From Portulaca oleracea (taxonomy: Eukaryota > Streptophyta > Magnoliopsida > Caryophyllales > Portulacaceae): 64,000 nucleotides of DNA. A model generated the notes under the pieces. It saw only the letters and a program-made list of their open reading frames with translations. It ran no database searches and had not been told where the DNA came from. Numbering within the stretch: the first letter of the stretch is position 1; each line of letters opens with the position of its first letter. The position numbers and the translations under genes were made by a program. The stretch is from NCBI GenBank assembly GCA_029582165.1, contig CM055870.1, forward strand, positions 42,267,513 through 42,331,512, read 5' to 3'. Of the stretch, positions 32,165 through 43,477 are shown in pieces.

Positions 32165-32284
32165 TGAGCTACGATCTAAGGGTCGCTTCATGCTCAGCAA
32201 AATTTGAGTCAAAACAATTAACCACTTCTTCATCCGATGATCTTCTATATGCACTTTGATGTTTTAATCTGAAATTAAATAATA

Positions 32285-32829
32285 GGGATTTTGGACGCTA
32301 ATACACTGTACTTTGGGGGTGTTTGACAATAACGCAATGAACATTTTTCTTGGACAATAATATACTGTACTTTGGGGGTGTTGGACAATAATGCACCTAA
32401 AATAATTTCGACGATGGCTAACTTTGTGTTGGTCATGCGTGGCAGATTTAGTAGAAAAGAAATTAAAATCTTAACTAAATTAATGTCATGTAACCAAGTC
32501 CAAATAAGCAAAGATGAACTCTATTTTTTTGCAAACAAAAAACATTGTTTACGTTAGTGAAAATGTATAGTAATGAGGTGTTATTAGAAAAAAAATTAAA
32601 TTTCATTTCACTTGCTGACAATGCCTAATATAAAATTTAGTAAAGATTTTAATTTTTTTGCTTCTCAACAAACTACGTAAGACTGTCAGTGATTTAACCA
32701 CCATCGGAATCCTTCAGGTGCATTATTGTCCAACACCTCCCAAAGTACAATATATTATTGTATGAGAAAAAAGTTCACTGTATTAATATACAACACCCCT
32801 AAAATACAATGTATTTGGGTCCAAATCCC
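32285..32829. mobile_element. Mutator-like MITE with about 118-bp terminal inverted repeats
   Basis: The first and last about 118 bp are inverted repeats starting GGGATTTTGGAC / GGGATTTGGACCC. Flanks TAAATAATA (32276-32284) and TAAATTATA (32830-32838) match at 8 of 9 bases, the 9-bp duplication size of Mutator-like elements. No internal ORF. It ends 90 bp upstream of the RRM frame. Confidence 0.85.
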
Positions 32830-32919
32830 TAAATTATATATCGTAATTGATTTTGTAAAACATTTTGGATTTAAGAGAATTTTTGAATATGAAGAGAAAC
32901 TAGTTGAAGCTAGGGCAAG

Positions 32920-33968
32920 ATGATTAAAACAACAATATCTGTTGTTGTTTCTACTTCTGTCCCGGGGGCTGTGGTGTCTGCGCCTCATGGTGTAAAATCT
33001 GTGAGGCCTTCTGGTGTTAGTTCTTGGGATGGTAGGCTTTTCTCTATGTTTGTTGACAATTTACCGGTTGGGGTTGACAATGCTTGGTTGAAAAGATTGT
33101 TTATGAAGTTTGGTACTATTGTTGATGCATACATCCCTTGTAAGGTGGGACGTAACGGTAAGAGATATGGCTTTGTTCGGTTCAAGGACAAAAAAGCGGG
33201 TTCTAGTGCTATCCTTGAGTTGAATGGGTGGATGGTTAGCGGTTTCACTTTAAATGTTGCTTGGGCTAAATTCAGCAAGAAGCAAGGGTCTTCTCCTCCT
33301 TCTAGGAAGGGCTCTGAAAATTGGATTTGGGTTCCTAAGGTCAAGCAGGTTGGTGTGAAGGCTGGAGTTAGTGAGTATGTGAGTCCTAATGCTTTCGATG
33401 GTTCTGTTACTATCTCGGATCTTTGTCCTCGGATGGTCCCAAGGCGGTTAAGTCACCTTATAAAGATGCTCTTTTGAGGGGTATAAGTGTTGGTGGTAAG
33501 GATGGTGCTAATATGGTGGCTCTTTCTGATAGTGAGCGCACCGTTACTGAACCGTATGGCAAAGATGATGATGAGGTGGTCTATTATTCACTTCAAGCTG
33601 TTGAGGATTCTTTGCATAAGACTTTCAAAGTCAAGAGCCGACAAAAAAAGAATGTAAACTTTTTGTGGAACCCAAAGTGGAGGCTGGTAAGTAGAGCTTC
33701 ATATAGGGCCCGTTTTAATGGCCCTAGTCGTGTTAAAGGGTTAGAGAAGCCTTCTCGAAGTTGTAACTCTCTCAGTGATGATGCGGTTGATAGTCCTGCT
33801 GTAAGATCTTTGAACGGTGTGGATATATCCTTAGACAAGTTGAATGAGGAGGCTTCCAGAGCGGAAAAGGTTGCGCGGTTGTTGAAAATGTCTCGTGATG
33901 ATCATGATAGTTTGACTAAGGCTTTAAGAGATGATATGCTGGATCAGAAAAAGAGTTTGGTTAGATAG
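32920..33968 (+). pseudogene. RRM-containing ORF1-like frame of a LINE (BNR-type), frameshifted
   Basis: Starts at ATG 32920 and contains an RNA recognition motif: RNP2-like MFVDNLPVG at residues 43-51 and RNP1-like KRYGFVRF near residue 86. After a frame change at about 33430 it continues in another frame to TAG at 33966-33968, ending in Lys/Asp-rich sequence. L1-type LINEs of the BNR group in plants carry an RRM in ORF1, and no introns are visible, so I favour a LINE ORF1. A host RNA-binding retrocopy is the alternative. No endonuclease or RT follows. Confidence 0.6.
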
Positions 33969-34388
33969 TTGTTTGTTTCTTTTTTTGTGTTGTGTTCTTG
34001 TTGGAATGAGCTGTGCTGTATTTGCTTGTGCTTAACTTTTGGTGTTTTTGCTTTGTGGCGGTCTTTGTAGCATCTTTGATGCTTTCTTAGCCTTTTTTGG
34101 CTTATAAATTATCGAAAAACAATTAGGTGTATTATAATCCAACTTTCCCAATAAAATAGAGTACAAATTGTTGAAATTAAAATCAACGGGATAATTAATG
34201 AGTTGAAAATTGGGCGGGTTCAATTGCTTCAATTCCCAAGGTTGGAGTGAGTGAAGCATGTATCCGATGATCTTAAACATTTTACTATTAGAGTTACATT
34301 ATACATGGTTATTTTGTACAACCAGCAATAAAAAAGTGTAACAAGAACATAGATCGAACAATAGAAGGATTTTTGGTTTGATCAGATC
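33969..34388. other. Sequence between the RRM frame and the PLD gene
   Basis: A T-rich 3'-UTR-like tail to about 34120, then AT-rich sequence that would hold the PLD 3' UTR (minus strand). No ORF. Confidence 0.4.
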
Positions 34389-37300
34389 TCATGTAGTGAG
34401 GATAGGTGGGAGAATCTTGGATCTTCTTCCCTTAATTGGAGTATGTGTATCTGGAAAGTTGGTGCAACCTGGTAGATCCTCAAGGCAACCATCTTGTGTG
34501 ACATGAAGTGGGTAAGATAGCAGGTGAACTCCGTTCATGTCCACCACTTGATCTCCGCTGTAAACATTCCACATTTCTTGTCCAATGCAACGCAGTCTGT
34601 CCACGCATTCAATGCCATGGGGTTCCTGAAACACTTGGTCTGTTACTCCTGTGTGCTCATACCACAAAGACTTCCGAAATGCACCAATGTTATCGACGTT
34701 CATTTGTTGGGTTTCGTCTCCTAATTGGGTTTGATAGCACCCAATTGCAATCTCTGTGTCTCTTGCCCCGTCCATTGACCTTTGGTTGATATTTGCTGAT
34801 CCTATTATCATGTACCTGTCATCCACTGGGAAAACAAATTGCAAAATATTTGTTACGATTTTGGTCTCATTAACTATCAATTTTGCGAAGTTTAATATCG
34901 GTTGACTATGCCAATGAACATAAATAATATCCTAGTCGAATCAATCTTATTGATCAAGCACATTTTAGGCATTTTATTGTAATTTCAGAAAAACTATGTA
35001 TAGAATACAGTTTTATACAGTCTATATGTGGGTATAATTATAGTTATAAAATTTAATTATATCATTTTTAAATTTAATATGTAATAATATAAACATTATA
35101 CAAAGGCAAAGCACTCACAATGTGTCTTATCCCAAGACTCAATATGATTTTCATTTGTGATGTTATGTTGACATAAAATACTAAACTTCAAATGATATGA
35201 TTCTTGGGACATAACTCGTCTTAAGTGTTTCACTTTTGTATACAATCGATATATTTACATATAAATTTAGAAAATAAATGATATAATTGAATTTCACAAC
35301 TATAATACCAACACATATAAATTGCATTATATTTTTGTCCATAATTTTTTTTAACTAACAAGAAAGTGTATAAAATTTACCTAATTGCATGATGTGGTTC
35401 ATTGAGTTAGGGTGTCATTTGTAATTGCTGACTTACCCAAGGGCAATTAATAAGAGCTTCTTAAAAATTGATAATTAATAATTTCTAGCAAAAACATTGG
35501 TGTTAAAAAAATAAATGAATGATAAGATCAAAAGTAGTGATTTGAAGGAGTTAATTACATTTACCCTACATGACTTATGTGGTAATAATTTTTGCACACC
35601 CGACATTTGAGAAATAATTTTCACCCTACCTGACATTTATGTGGTCATAAATTTAAAGCCCCTCAGGTATGTTATAATTGATTTTTTAGTGACTTTTCCG
35701 GTGAGCTGTAAAAAAATAAATATGAAGTGACCTTTATGCCTTGTTATTATTTCCTTTGACTTTCAATTAAATGTGAAATGACTTTTGTACCCTTAATATT
35801 AATTGTTATGGCATTTTAAAACTCAACCACTCCACTGATTCCTCTCCCCAGCCCCCCTCCCATACAGAAAATGAAAACCTAACCCCTCCCAAACCACCAT
35901 GTCTGTCTTCTACTCTCCAACATAGTCTTTTCCTTCTCAAATTAAAGGGCAGCATCGTAATTTCAGATAGTGATATAAGGATATTATTGTATTTTTCCAT
36001 TTCCGATGACAAGTTACCGGATTCTAACACTAAAAAGCACTTTCACTAAATGTCAGGTAGGGAGAAAATTATTTCCCAAATGTCTGGTGTGCAAAAATTA
36101 TTACCGCATATGTCAGGTAGGGTAAATGTAATTAACTCGATTTGAAGTTTGTATGTTGCATACCTATCATTAACTTGGAATGAACATAAATCATGAACCT
36201 TCTACTCATTTGAGCCTTCCAGTAAAAGGTGGAAGGATGCGGAGACATAGGCGGCACAAATTCTCCTGCATGTTTCTCTTCTCTATTAGCAAGACAGAAG
36301 AAGTTCAAGTAATCCTTTGGATGTCCTCCTTCCTCCCCTAGACCTGTCTCTTTCAATGCATCTCCTATCAATCTGTACATCATCGCCATCGTCTCTCTCG
36401 TCCAGTGCAACATCTCCTGCACACTGTCACTCTCCGGCAATCCTTCCGGCCACATCGGTATCACCACATACACTGCGAATCTCTCTCTCAACCTGATCTT
36501 GTTCGCCACCTTCAGGGCTATTTCTATGGGGATCAGATTCTGGCACCCGCTGCTTTGATCTCGCTCCCAGAGATTGCACCCTCCGAGGAAGTACTGGTTT
36601 TCGATGTAGATGAATCGGTCTGCTTTCCTTATGGCTTCTACATAGGCTTCGTGAATGCTTCGCTCCGTGCTGATTGATCCTGCTCTTGATGCAGAGAAAC
36701 TGTCGATGGAGCGAAACACCTGGACGTTCCAATTTCTGTCTGAGGTGCTGCTCACAGAAGCTGTTGGCTTATCAAGGTTACCTGATGCAGTATAATGAGG
36801 GACCACAAATAATAAGATTTTGGAAAATAGGATATTTTCATTATTTAGAGATCTTCATGTTTTATATTTTTAAATATTTATTTTTATAAGAATATTATAG
36901 GATTATCAAAATAAAGATATATTAATGATATTTACAGTCTCCTAATATATTAAGATAACATTAGGTCATTACTCCCTCCATTCTTTTTTAATTGTTTCGA
37001 GGAGATGGTAAGTCAATTATCACCGAAAATTATGCAATAGTTGGAAAGAAAATTACATAAATATTCTCAATAAAATTATTTAGGAGGTTTTATTCCATGC
37101 TTGTTATGGGTAAAATAAGGAAAATAGTAATTAATATGTGTTTAAGATTGCGAGTGACAAGATAATTTGAAACTAAAAAAATTAATTAAAAAGTCATATA
37201 AAAAAAAACCTAGGTAGTATTTATTTATTTATTTTTTATGCTTCTCCAGATTATATCTTATCTTTTAGGTTCCCTATTGCTAGCTAGCCTCTTTAGTATC

Positions 37301-40300
37301 TAAACCCTTTATGCAATTGAAGAAGAAGGTAAACTTGATTAATGAATTGTATTGAATTTTGAGAGAATTGTGATTCTTTTTCTAATCCTGCATCATTCAT
37401 TACCAATGGTGGTTATTGGTAGGAGTGAGGAAGGATTGCATTGCTTAGTCCATCTCTGCTCAAAGTTAGCCAGAACATCCCATGCAGCTTCACCAGTTAC
37501 GCATGCATGCGCATCATGCCATGGCTCTCTCGGTCCGCCTCTATGGATGCTTGCTCCTGCAATGTTCGTCTGGTAGAAGTCATGCGCATGAGACTCTTTG
37601 TTCAATGTCCTGAACAACGAGTGTTGCTCGGTGTCATAGCGACCGTCGCAGAGATCTACACCACCAACGAAGCTCATGATCTCTCTATTGCTCGGGGAGG
37701 AGTCCTCGAGTCGAGCGTCGACGGTGATTGTCTTTTGATGGTGGCTAAACAAGGTGGGGAACCTGTTGTGGAGTCTTGGGCATAGTCTGCATATGACTCG
37801 GGTACCCTTGAAGTTGTGGAAGGCGTCTTCGTCGTGAGTTCGCATGAGGCCTTTGTTCTTGACGAGGGGGATGGATGTTTCATCGTCCCATAGCATTATC
37901 CTCACTGCTACACCTTCCTCCGCTTTCTGCTTCAACAATTCGCCTATCTGCACTCCTCTCGCACGGGGGATACTTGTTTCAGGATCTCGCACCTGCAAAT
38001 TAATGTGCAAGTTAGAAACTACTCCCTTCTTCCTATTTTATCCATCACTTTAACTTTCTTTTTTACATAATATTTATTACTTTACAATTTCAATTACACA
38101 TTAATTATTAATTTATCGGCCATTGATTTGCTGCCTACGAAGTGTTCGTAGCCGGATAATAAAATCTTGTGACCACTATGATTTTTATCGCAGAATAACA
38201 GTCATTGTGTCAGTGGTCGCTAACATACTTATTAGCCATACGAGCTTCCGTGCCAAATACAAAAAATAACCAAAGTTGAACATTAGTTAGCCCCTAACGA
38301 TTACTTGGCAAACGCTATGATGGGTGGTCATGCTAAGAATTTTTTTATTTTTTATTTTTTATTATGGCCATTGCGTTAGATATGGGCTTATATGCCACAA
38401 AACCAATTTCCATGGCTAATTAGATTGTCTGAGAAATTTATTCATTAGGCACAATTAATTTCATGGCCCAAGCAAGTGTTTCTTGCAGCAATGAATTAGA
38501 GATTTGAGTAGCTAGAAATTAGATTATAATTACCAGGACCATCTTGGGATTCAAAGACCAGCCCGCAATGTAAATGAGATGTTTGGCATCCTCAATAGCT
38601 TTGTAGACATCTTCCCATAGATTTCTTGCAACTCCGACGACATTTTGATGGAAAGAGGGGAGATGGTGAGCATCATGGTACAAAATCACCTTGCAGTTGG
38701 ACCTTTGTGGAAACGTCGCATTTCTTAGGCCATGGAAATCACCCTTTTCAATGAGCTTGCCCCATGTTGGCTCCAACTCAGCTGGCTTGAACCATAATAT
38801 GAACTGGAGCCCTAGCTTTGGGTTAGGTTTCCCTGATCCTTCAGACAGCAATTGAAAAAACCCATTTATCAAACTTTGTTGGTTTACCAGGTGATGGGCT
38901 TCAAAGTGTATCTTCCCCAGTACACGACACTTGGTTTTCATTGTGATGCTGATGGTTGAGTCGATTGGGTGGGCACATAGGATTTGGAAGCTCTGGTTCC
39001 AAACTCGGCTTCTTTCACTTGTTGTCTTTGCCATCTTCTGTTGCCCTACCTTGATTGTCACGTATGCTGGTTTGCCTCCCGCTGACAAGCACTGCAGATG
39101 ATTAACATCAAAATATATATCATTGTCTTTTGGCATGATTTATGAGTGTTATATTTACTAAAAAAAATAATTTAAAATGGTTGGAAAACCAACTATTTTA
39201 ACAACCATTTCATACTCCAACTATTTTTCAAAAAATTTAATGGGAAAAAGGGTTGGAAATTTTTCCTACCATCCTTTTTCCTACTATTTGAAGTTGGTTG
39301 GAAAATTGATTAGTAATCCAACCATTTTTCCAACCATTTTCAAATAGTAGGAAAAAGAATGGTATGAAAAATGTCGCACCATTTTAGCAAAAGTGGTTGG
39401 AATTTCCAACCTTTTTACCAACTAAAATTTTTGAAAAATAGTTGGAATATTAAATGGTTGTTAAAATAGTGGGCTTTTCCAACCATTTTATATTAGGTGG
39501 AAAAAAGTGGTTGGTAATACACATAATTTTAGTTGTGAGACCTGGCAATTTCTGACCCGACTCGATAACCCGACTTGAATCCGCCCGAAATTTATAGGTT
39601 TTGAACACAATTTTTTCAATGAAACCCAAATACAACGAACCGAAAATTAGCGGGTCAAACCCGACCCGCCTGTTTGACCCAAAACATTAACTTTTTAAGT
39701 TCAACTTTGTTGAAATTTGTGACTTTTCATTGGAACTTTTAACTATTAAACTATAAGCGCAACTTATTTATTTGTTACTTCTCTAATTTAAGTTAAAACA
39801 GTTACAATATTCTATCATTACTAGAAGATAATCATATTTTATTATGTACATTGTACAAAAAGTAGTATTTAGCGGCCATTTTTTTAAAAGCAAACACGGA
39901 AAAAGGTCGCAATCATAACATGTTGGGTTGACCCGAAACCAATATACATCGCTCGTATTTATCCGAACCCGAAATACACCCGACCCGTTTTTACCCAAAC
40001 CCTATATCACCGACCCGAAACCCACACGCCCGACCGAATTGACAGGTCTAAATCCGCGCACCATCTTTCACAACCGATTTATTAAAACAGTTGGATAACC
40101 TTTTTTAATTTTTCAACTATTTTTCTAATTTTAGGTGGGAAAAACATCTGGAAATTCCCACCCCTTTGATCTAAAATGGTGGAAAATTTTTGCTGCTAAT
40201 ATTTGTCCTATTGTATAAAAAGTTGTTGGATTATCAACCGATTTTCCAACCATTTTCAAACCCTAAAATGAGAAAAGATAGTTGGAAAATTTAGAAAAAT

Positions 40301-40694
40301 ATAAAATGGTTAGTTTTTCCAACCGTTTGAAATCGGTTGGAAAAAAGTGGTTGCTAATACACACATTTTTAGTAGTAATTGTGTTAATTTTTCTTTGAAC
40401 ATATATAAAAGCATTGTTGCCCTTTAGGAGCATTGTGATCTTAAGGTCCTTGTACTAAAATATTGTGTTAGCTAGGATGGATCCAAGCATGCACATTGCT
40501 GGGTAGGTGCTGTAATATTTCTCAGATTTTCATTCAGCCACATATGACTACAAATTAGCCTTTAAAAACTTATTATGTAACAACACGTAATCTCTTGTTT
40601 GACTACTTACACCGAGTGGAAATGATGGTGAAAAAGGTGTGGCATGGAAGATGGTGACTTCTAGTGTTCCATGCAGGAACTTCTTTGCTTCCAT
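34389..40694 (-). CDS. PLDEPSILON: Phospholipase D, epsilon/alpha4 type (five exons)
   Basis: Hydrolyses membrane phospholipids to phosphatidic acid. Exons on the minus strand: 40694-40611, 39091-38534, 37992-37404, 36781-36164, 34825-34389. All junctions have GT/AG and phases 0,0,1,1; the total is 2286 nt, 761 residues, matching the family's usual 760-770. Start MEAKKFLHGTLEVTIFHATP begins the N-terminal C2 domain (about 1-125), which in plant PLDs binds Ca2+ and lipid. First HKD motif HQKTITVD at about 299-306, second HSKLMIVD at about 611-618, then IGSANINQRSMDG. The C-terminus ends PPILTT. No premature stop, so probably functional. The epsilon assignment rests on overall resemblance and length; another alpha-class PLD is possible. 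Introns are rich in MITEs. Confidence 0.93.
35548..36138. mobile_element. Mutator-like MITE in PLD intron 4
   Basis: 591 bp with inverted arms of about 90 bp starting GAGTTAATTACATTTACCCT, and perfect 9-bp flanking duplications GATTTGAAG at 35539-35547 and 36139-36147. Its inner end lies only 15 nt from the exon 4 splice donor (GT at 36163-36162). No ORF. Confidence 0.93.
36970..37219. mobile_element. Stowaway-like MITE in PLD intron 3
   Basis: Begins TACTCCCTCCATTCTTTTTT and ends ACCTAGGTAGTA with TA at both ends, as expected for Stowaway elements. The interior is AT-rich with no ORF. The right arm is degenerate. Confidence 0.6.
39168..40377. mobile_element. Composite repeat cluster in PLD intron 1 (CACTA-like ends plus an inserted inverted-repeat element)
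   Basis: About 1.2 kb filled with GGTTGGAAAA / TTTTCCAACC words in both orientations, and two related ends reading CCAACCACTTTTTT followed by ACACA and AAAAT (near 39500-39537 and 40320-40375). This is the layout of CACTA subterminal repeats. Between them 39538-40049 has complementary ends AGACCTG...CAGGTCT and is rich in GACCCG words, so it looks like a separate insertion. No transposase ORF and no clean TSD. Confidence 0.5.
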
Positions 40695-40771
40695 TTTTCT
40701 TGGGATCAACAGTAGCTTCGATGTATGATGAATTGATGATCCTATGTGTGCGTGTCTTTGCCTCCTATGAA

Positions 40772-40773
<2 letters not shown>

Positions 40774-40808
<35 letters not shown>
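40774..40808 (+). repeat. (GA)n microsatellite in the PLD 5' leader region
   Basis: About 17 GA units, 80 nt upstream of the PLD start codon. On the gene strand it reads CTCTCT, common in plant 5' leaders. Confidence 0.95.
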
Positions 40809-40811
<3 letters not shown>

Positions 40812-42710
40812 GAAGTTTAATTAGGGTATAGGCTTTTGAGAAAACAGTGGTGTTGTAATTGGTGATGATATAATGAGAGGTAGAAGTTTCTTAGTATTGA
40901 AGTGCAAGGCAGAGTTTTAGGAGGGGTGCAAACTCTAAATATCATTGTCATATGGAAGGCCGGCAAGTTGGAGAAACTTGTAAAACTTTGTAAAGCTAGC
41001 TTCACAGGCAACCTTGTTTCTCTAATCTTAGAATTTCACTTTAAGCTCAAGTTGCCTTACTTGCCTAAATATTAAATCCATTTCAAATTCTTATTTGAAT
41101 AATTAGGACATTGTCAACATAGAATCATTAGCATATACCCTTGTGTCGCTATGCTGACTCTTGTATCAATACTAAGCTTTTATGTACATTTCCGTATGGT
41201 TAAAAATTGAGACAATTAAGTTGCCATGTAAATCTTTTTCTGTTAGTAGTAGGCCGTTTAGACCTACATTGAATCAAGTATAGGTTGCTCACGTCAGATG
41301 CTAACCCGACTGATGTATACAATTTCAGGTGGCTGTTATTTCTAATTTGATGGAGAACAGGAAACAAATAAATTTTAAAGACAAGAATTCAATATCCGAA
41401 GAATTCAACATCCCCGTGCTGGATTCAAACAAAGATTAGCATCTTCGTGCATAATCAATAAAAAGTCATAATAATTCAATATTCCATAATCATTGTACTG
41501 CTCAAATAGGCTATGAAAACTCTTATTTATGGATAAACAACCTGTATAATATTAAATCTAACAGAAATAGGAAACTATAATAAAATTCCTAATCAAACTA
41601 GAAAATTATATTATTGGTAACTAGAATAGCAAACTATATAATAAAACCATAAATCTATTAAATATTATTATTCCTAAATATTAATTTTATTTTTTATATA
41701 ATATTTTATTAATAATTGTAATATTATACTTCTATAAAAGTAATTTTCTTTATAAAACTAATGGTAGTAATTTTATTTAACAAATTATTATAAATATTGT
41801 GAAATTTATGGTCAAAATTTTATATTTTTAACTACACATTTTTCAAAGAGAACAAATAATATGAAATAGATGTAATAACAAAAAATGTTGACTTCATCAA
41901 CAAAAAATTCAGCCAAACTAGCTGGTGATTGTTGTTAGTGCATGGGTTGGCCTATGTTACAGTGGGTTTAATAACTGAAGTTAGGTGGGTTTGTTCTTGG
42001 CTGATGTAAAGCTGGCATAAGTAATAATGTGGTAAGAATATAATTTGGTATATATGGAGGATTATGCCTAGCCCAAGTTAAGCACTTAAGCCTACTCGAT
42101 CTTTTCTTGCTTGTACCCCTGCAGTTGGACTTGGTGTATTTCTTCCGGGAGATGTCGAGATTTTTTCATCGGTGAAAGTCAACTTCTTTGCCCAAGTCTA
42201 TGGGAACGTCATTTTCGCAAGTTATTAAGGGTTGGTGCAGAAAAGAAAAGATAAAACTTAAAATATTTGCACGCAATCTGAGTTACATTTGATAAAGTTG
42301 AATTACAACGGTGGGAATTGAGGTCGGAACCCATAGTTTATACTCCCAACCCAATGTAAAATACCTGAATAAGCCTTTCTTATTTATGGAAAATGATAAA
42401 TGTTTGCTAACAATCTTTAATATTTGTATTTTGATCCGGAGATATAGACTATGTTGTATCATATTAAAATTGTGATTATATTATATAATCGGAATATTTT
42501 GTATTTCATACATATGGATCCTATATGGGATTCTTACCATGTAATTCTTTATCATTTATATTAGTATATTTATGAATTATCAATAAAAACGATCATCATA
42601 TTTTCCCTTTTCAATTTGAGTTTTTAATATGTCTTATCTACATAATTTGTTGCTATCTATAGTCTCAAATCACTGACTGTTAGCGGGAGATTACTCAAAC
42701 GGGCGATAGG
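40809..42710. other. Intergenic sequence upstream of PLD
   Basis: AT-rich, with no supportable ORF. It must contain the PLD promoter (minus strand), but I could not fix a TATA box with confidence. Confidence 0.4.
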
Positions 42711-42912
42711 ATTTGCCCCATAAAGGAAGATGATTTGCCTCTTAAGGCGGAAGGATTGCCCCATAAAGTGGAAAAGTTTTCCCATAAGGTGGATTTACCA
42801 AGAAAAGCTGAATGATTGTCCATAAGGCGGAAGGTTTGCTCCATAAGGCAAAGGTTATACCCTGTAAGCTGGAAGGTTATCCCTCGTAAGGAGGAGGATT
42901 TCTCAATAAGAC
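42711..42912 (+). repeat. Degenerate minisatellite of about 21 bp, roughly 10 units
   Basis: Units resemble ATTTGCCCCATAAGGCGGAAG with drift (for example at 42711, 42733, 42755, 42816 and 42836). A TATA-like GAATATAAAACCCC follows at about 43030, so it may be the U3 part of a decayed LTR. Confidence 0.75.
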
Positions 42913-43477
42913 AGGTCTGACACGCACCTAGGTCCTAATCCTAAGAAAATGAAAAAGGTGTGGATTCGTGTAAAATCTAGGAAAACTAGGCAGCTCCGTC
43001 GGGACCCGTGAACCCTCACCTACAAGGGAATATAAAACCCCGAAAATTCATTTCTTTATGAGGATAATTGTTGCTATTATTGTTGTATTGCATACCTCTA
43101 TGGAATGTCTGAGGTCATAGGTAGCTAGTCAGGAAATCCGTAGACAATTATAATTAGGAGTACGTTATAAGGTTGTTGGGTTTAATAAAATTAATGTTGC
43201 CCTTTTATATTTATTTGCTTAAATGGTTTTAAAATATCTAGTTATTTGAACAACTACAATTATTTAATTAAAATCTAGAAGGTTTATTTTACGCTAAGTA
43301 TCAAATTTTATCTTAGAAAATTTACAAATTTAAGTTGTTCCTTATTAATTTCAGACTTAACCAAAAATTGATATTTAGGGGAAATTGAATATGCACAACT
43401 CATGCTCACCAAATACTACATCAAGATCTCAAACTACTATCCAACTCCTAACTCTAACCCCGATACTAATTATTAAC
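42913..43477. other. Intergenic sequence with a possible LTR remnant
   Basis: Contains TATAAAACCCC near 43032 and AT-rich sequence. No ORF. LTR identity is not proven. Confidence 0.3.

Larger units (their letters stand above)
30581..32216 (-). repeat. Athila-type LTR, family C, interrupted by a LINE
   Basis: On the minus strand it starts TGTTTTGACTCAAATTTTGC (like the family start TGTTTGGTCTCAATTCGAGCC, broken into words) at 32216. It ends near GTTGCA at 30581, with a GTCCTTGTGCGAACGACC block close to the end that matches the other Athila LTR ends. Removing the LINE (30983-31448) and one duplication copy gives about 1.16 kb. No matching 5-bp target duplication is seen at its ends, so I cannot call it a solo LTR. 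Confidence 0.55.

Noticed and set aside
42711..42912. CRISPR-like array
   Set aside because: Units are contiguous and drifting with no unique spacers, and the window is a plant genome.
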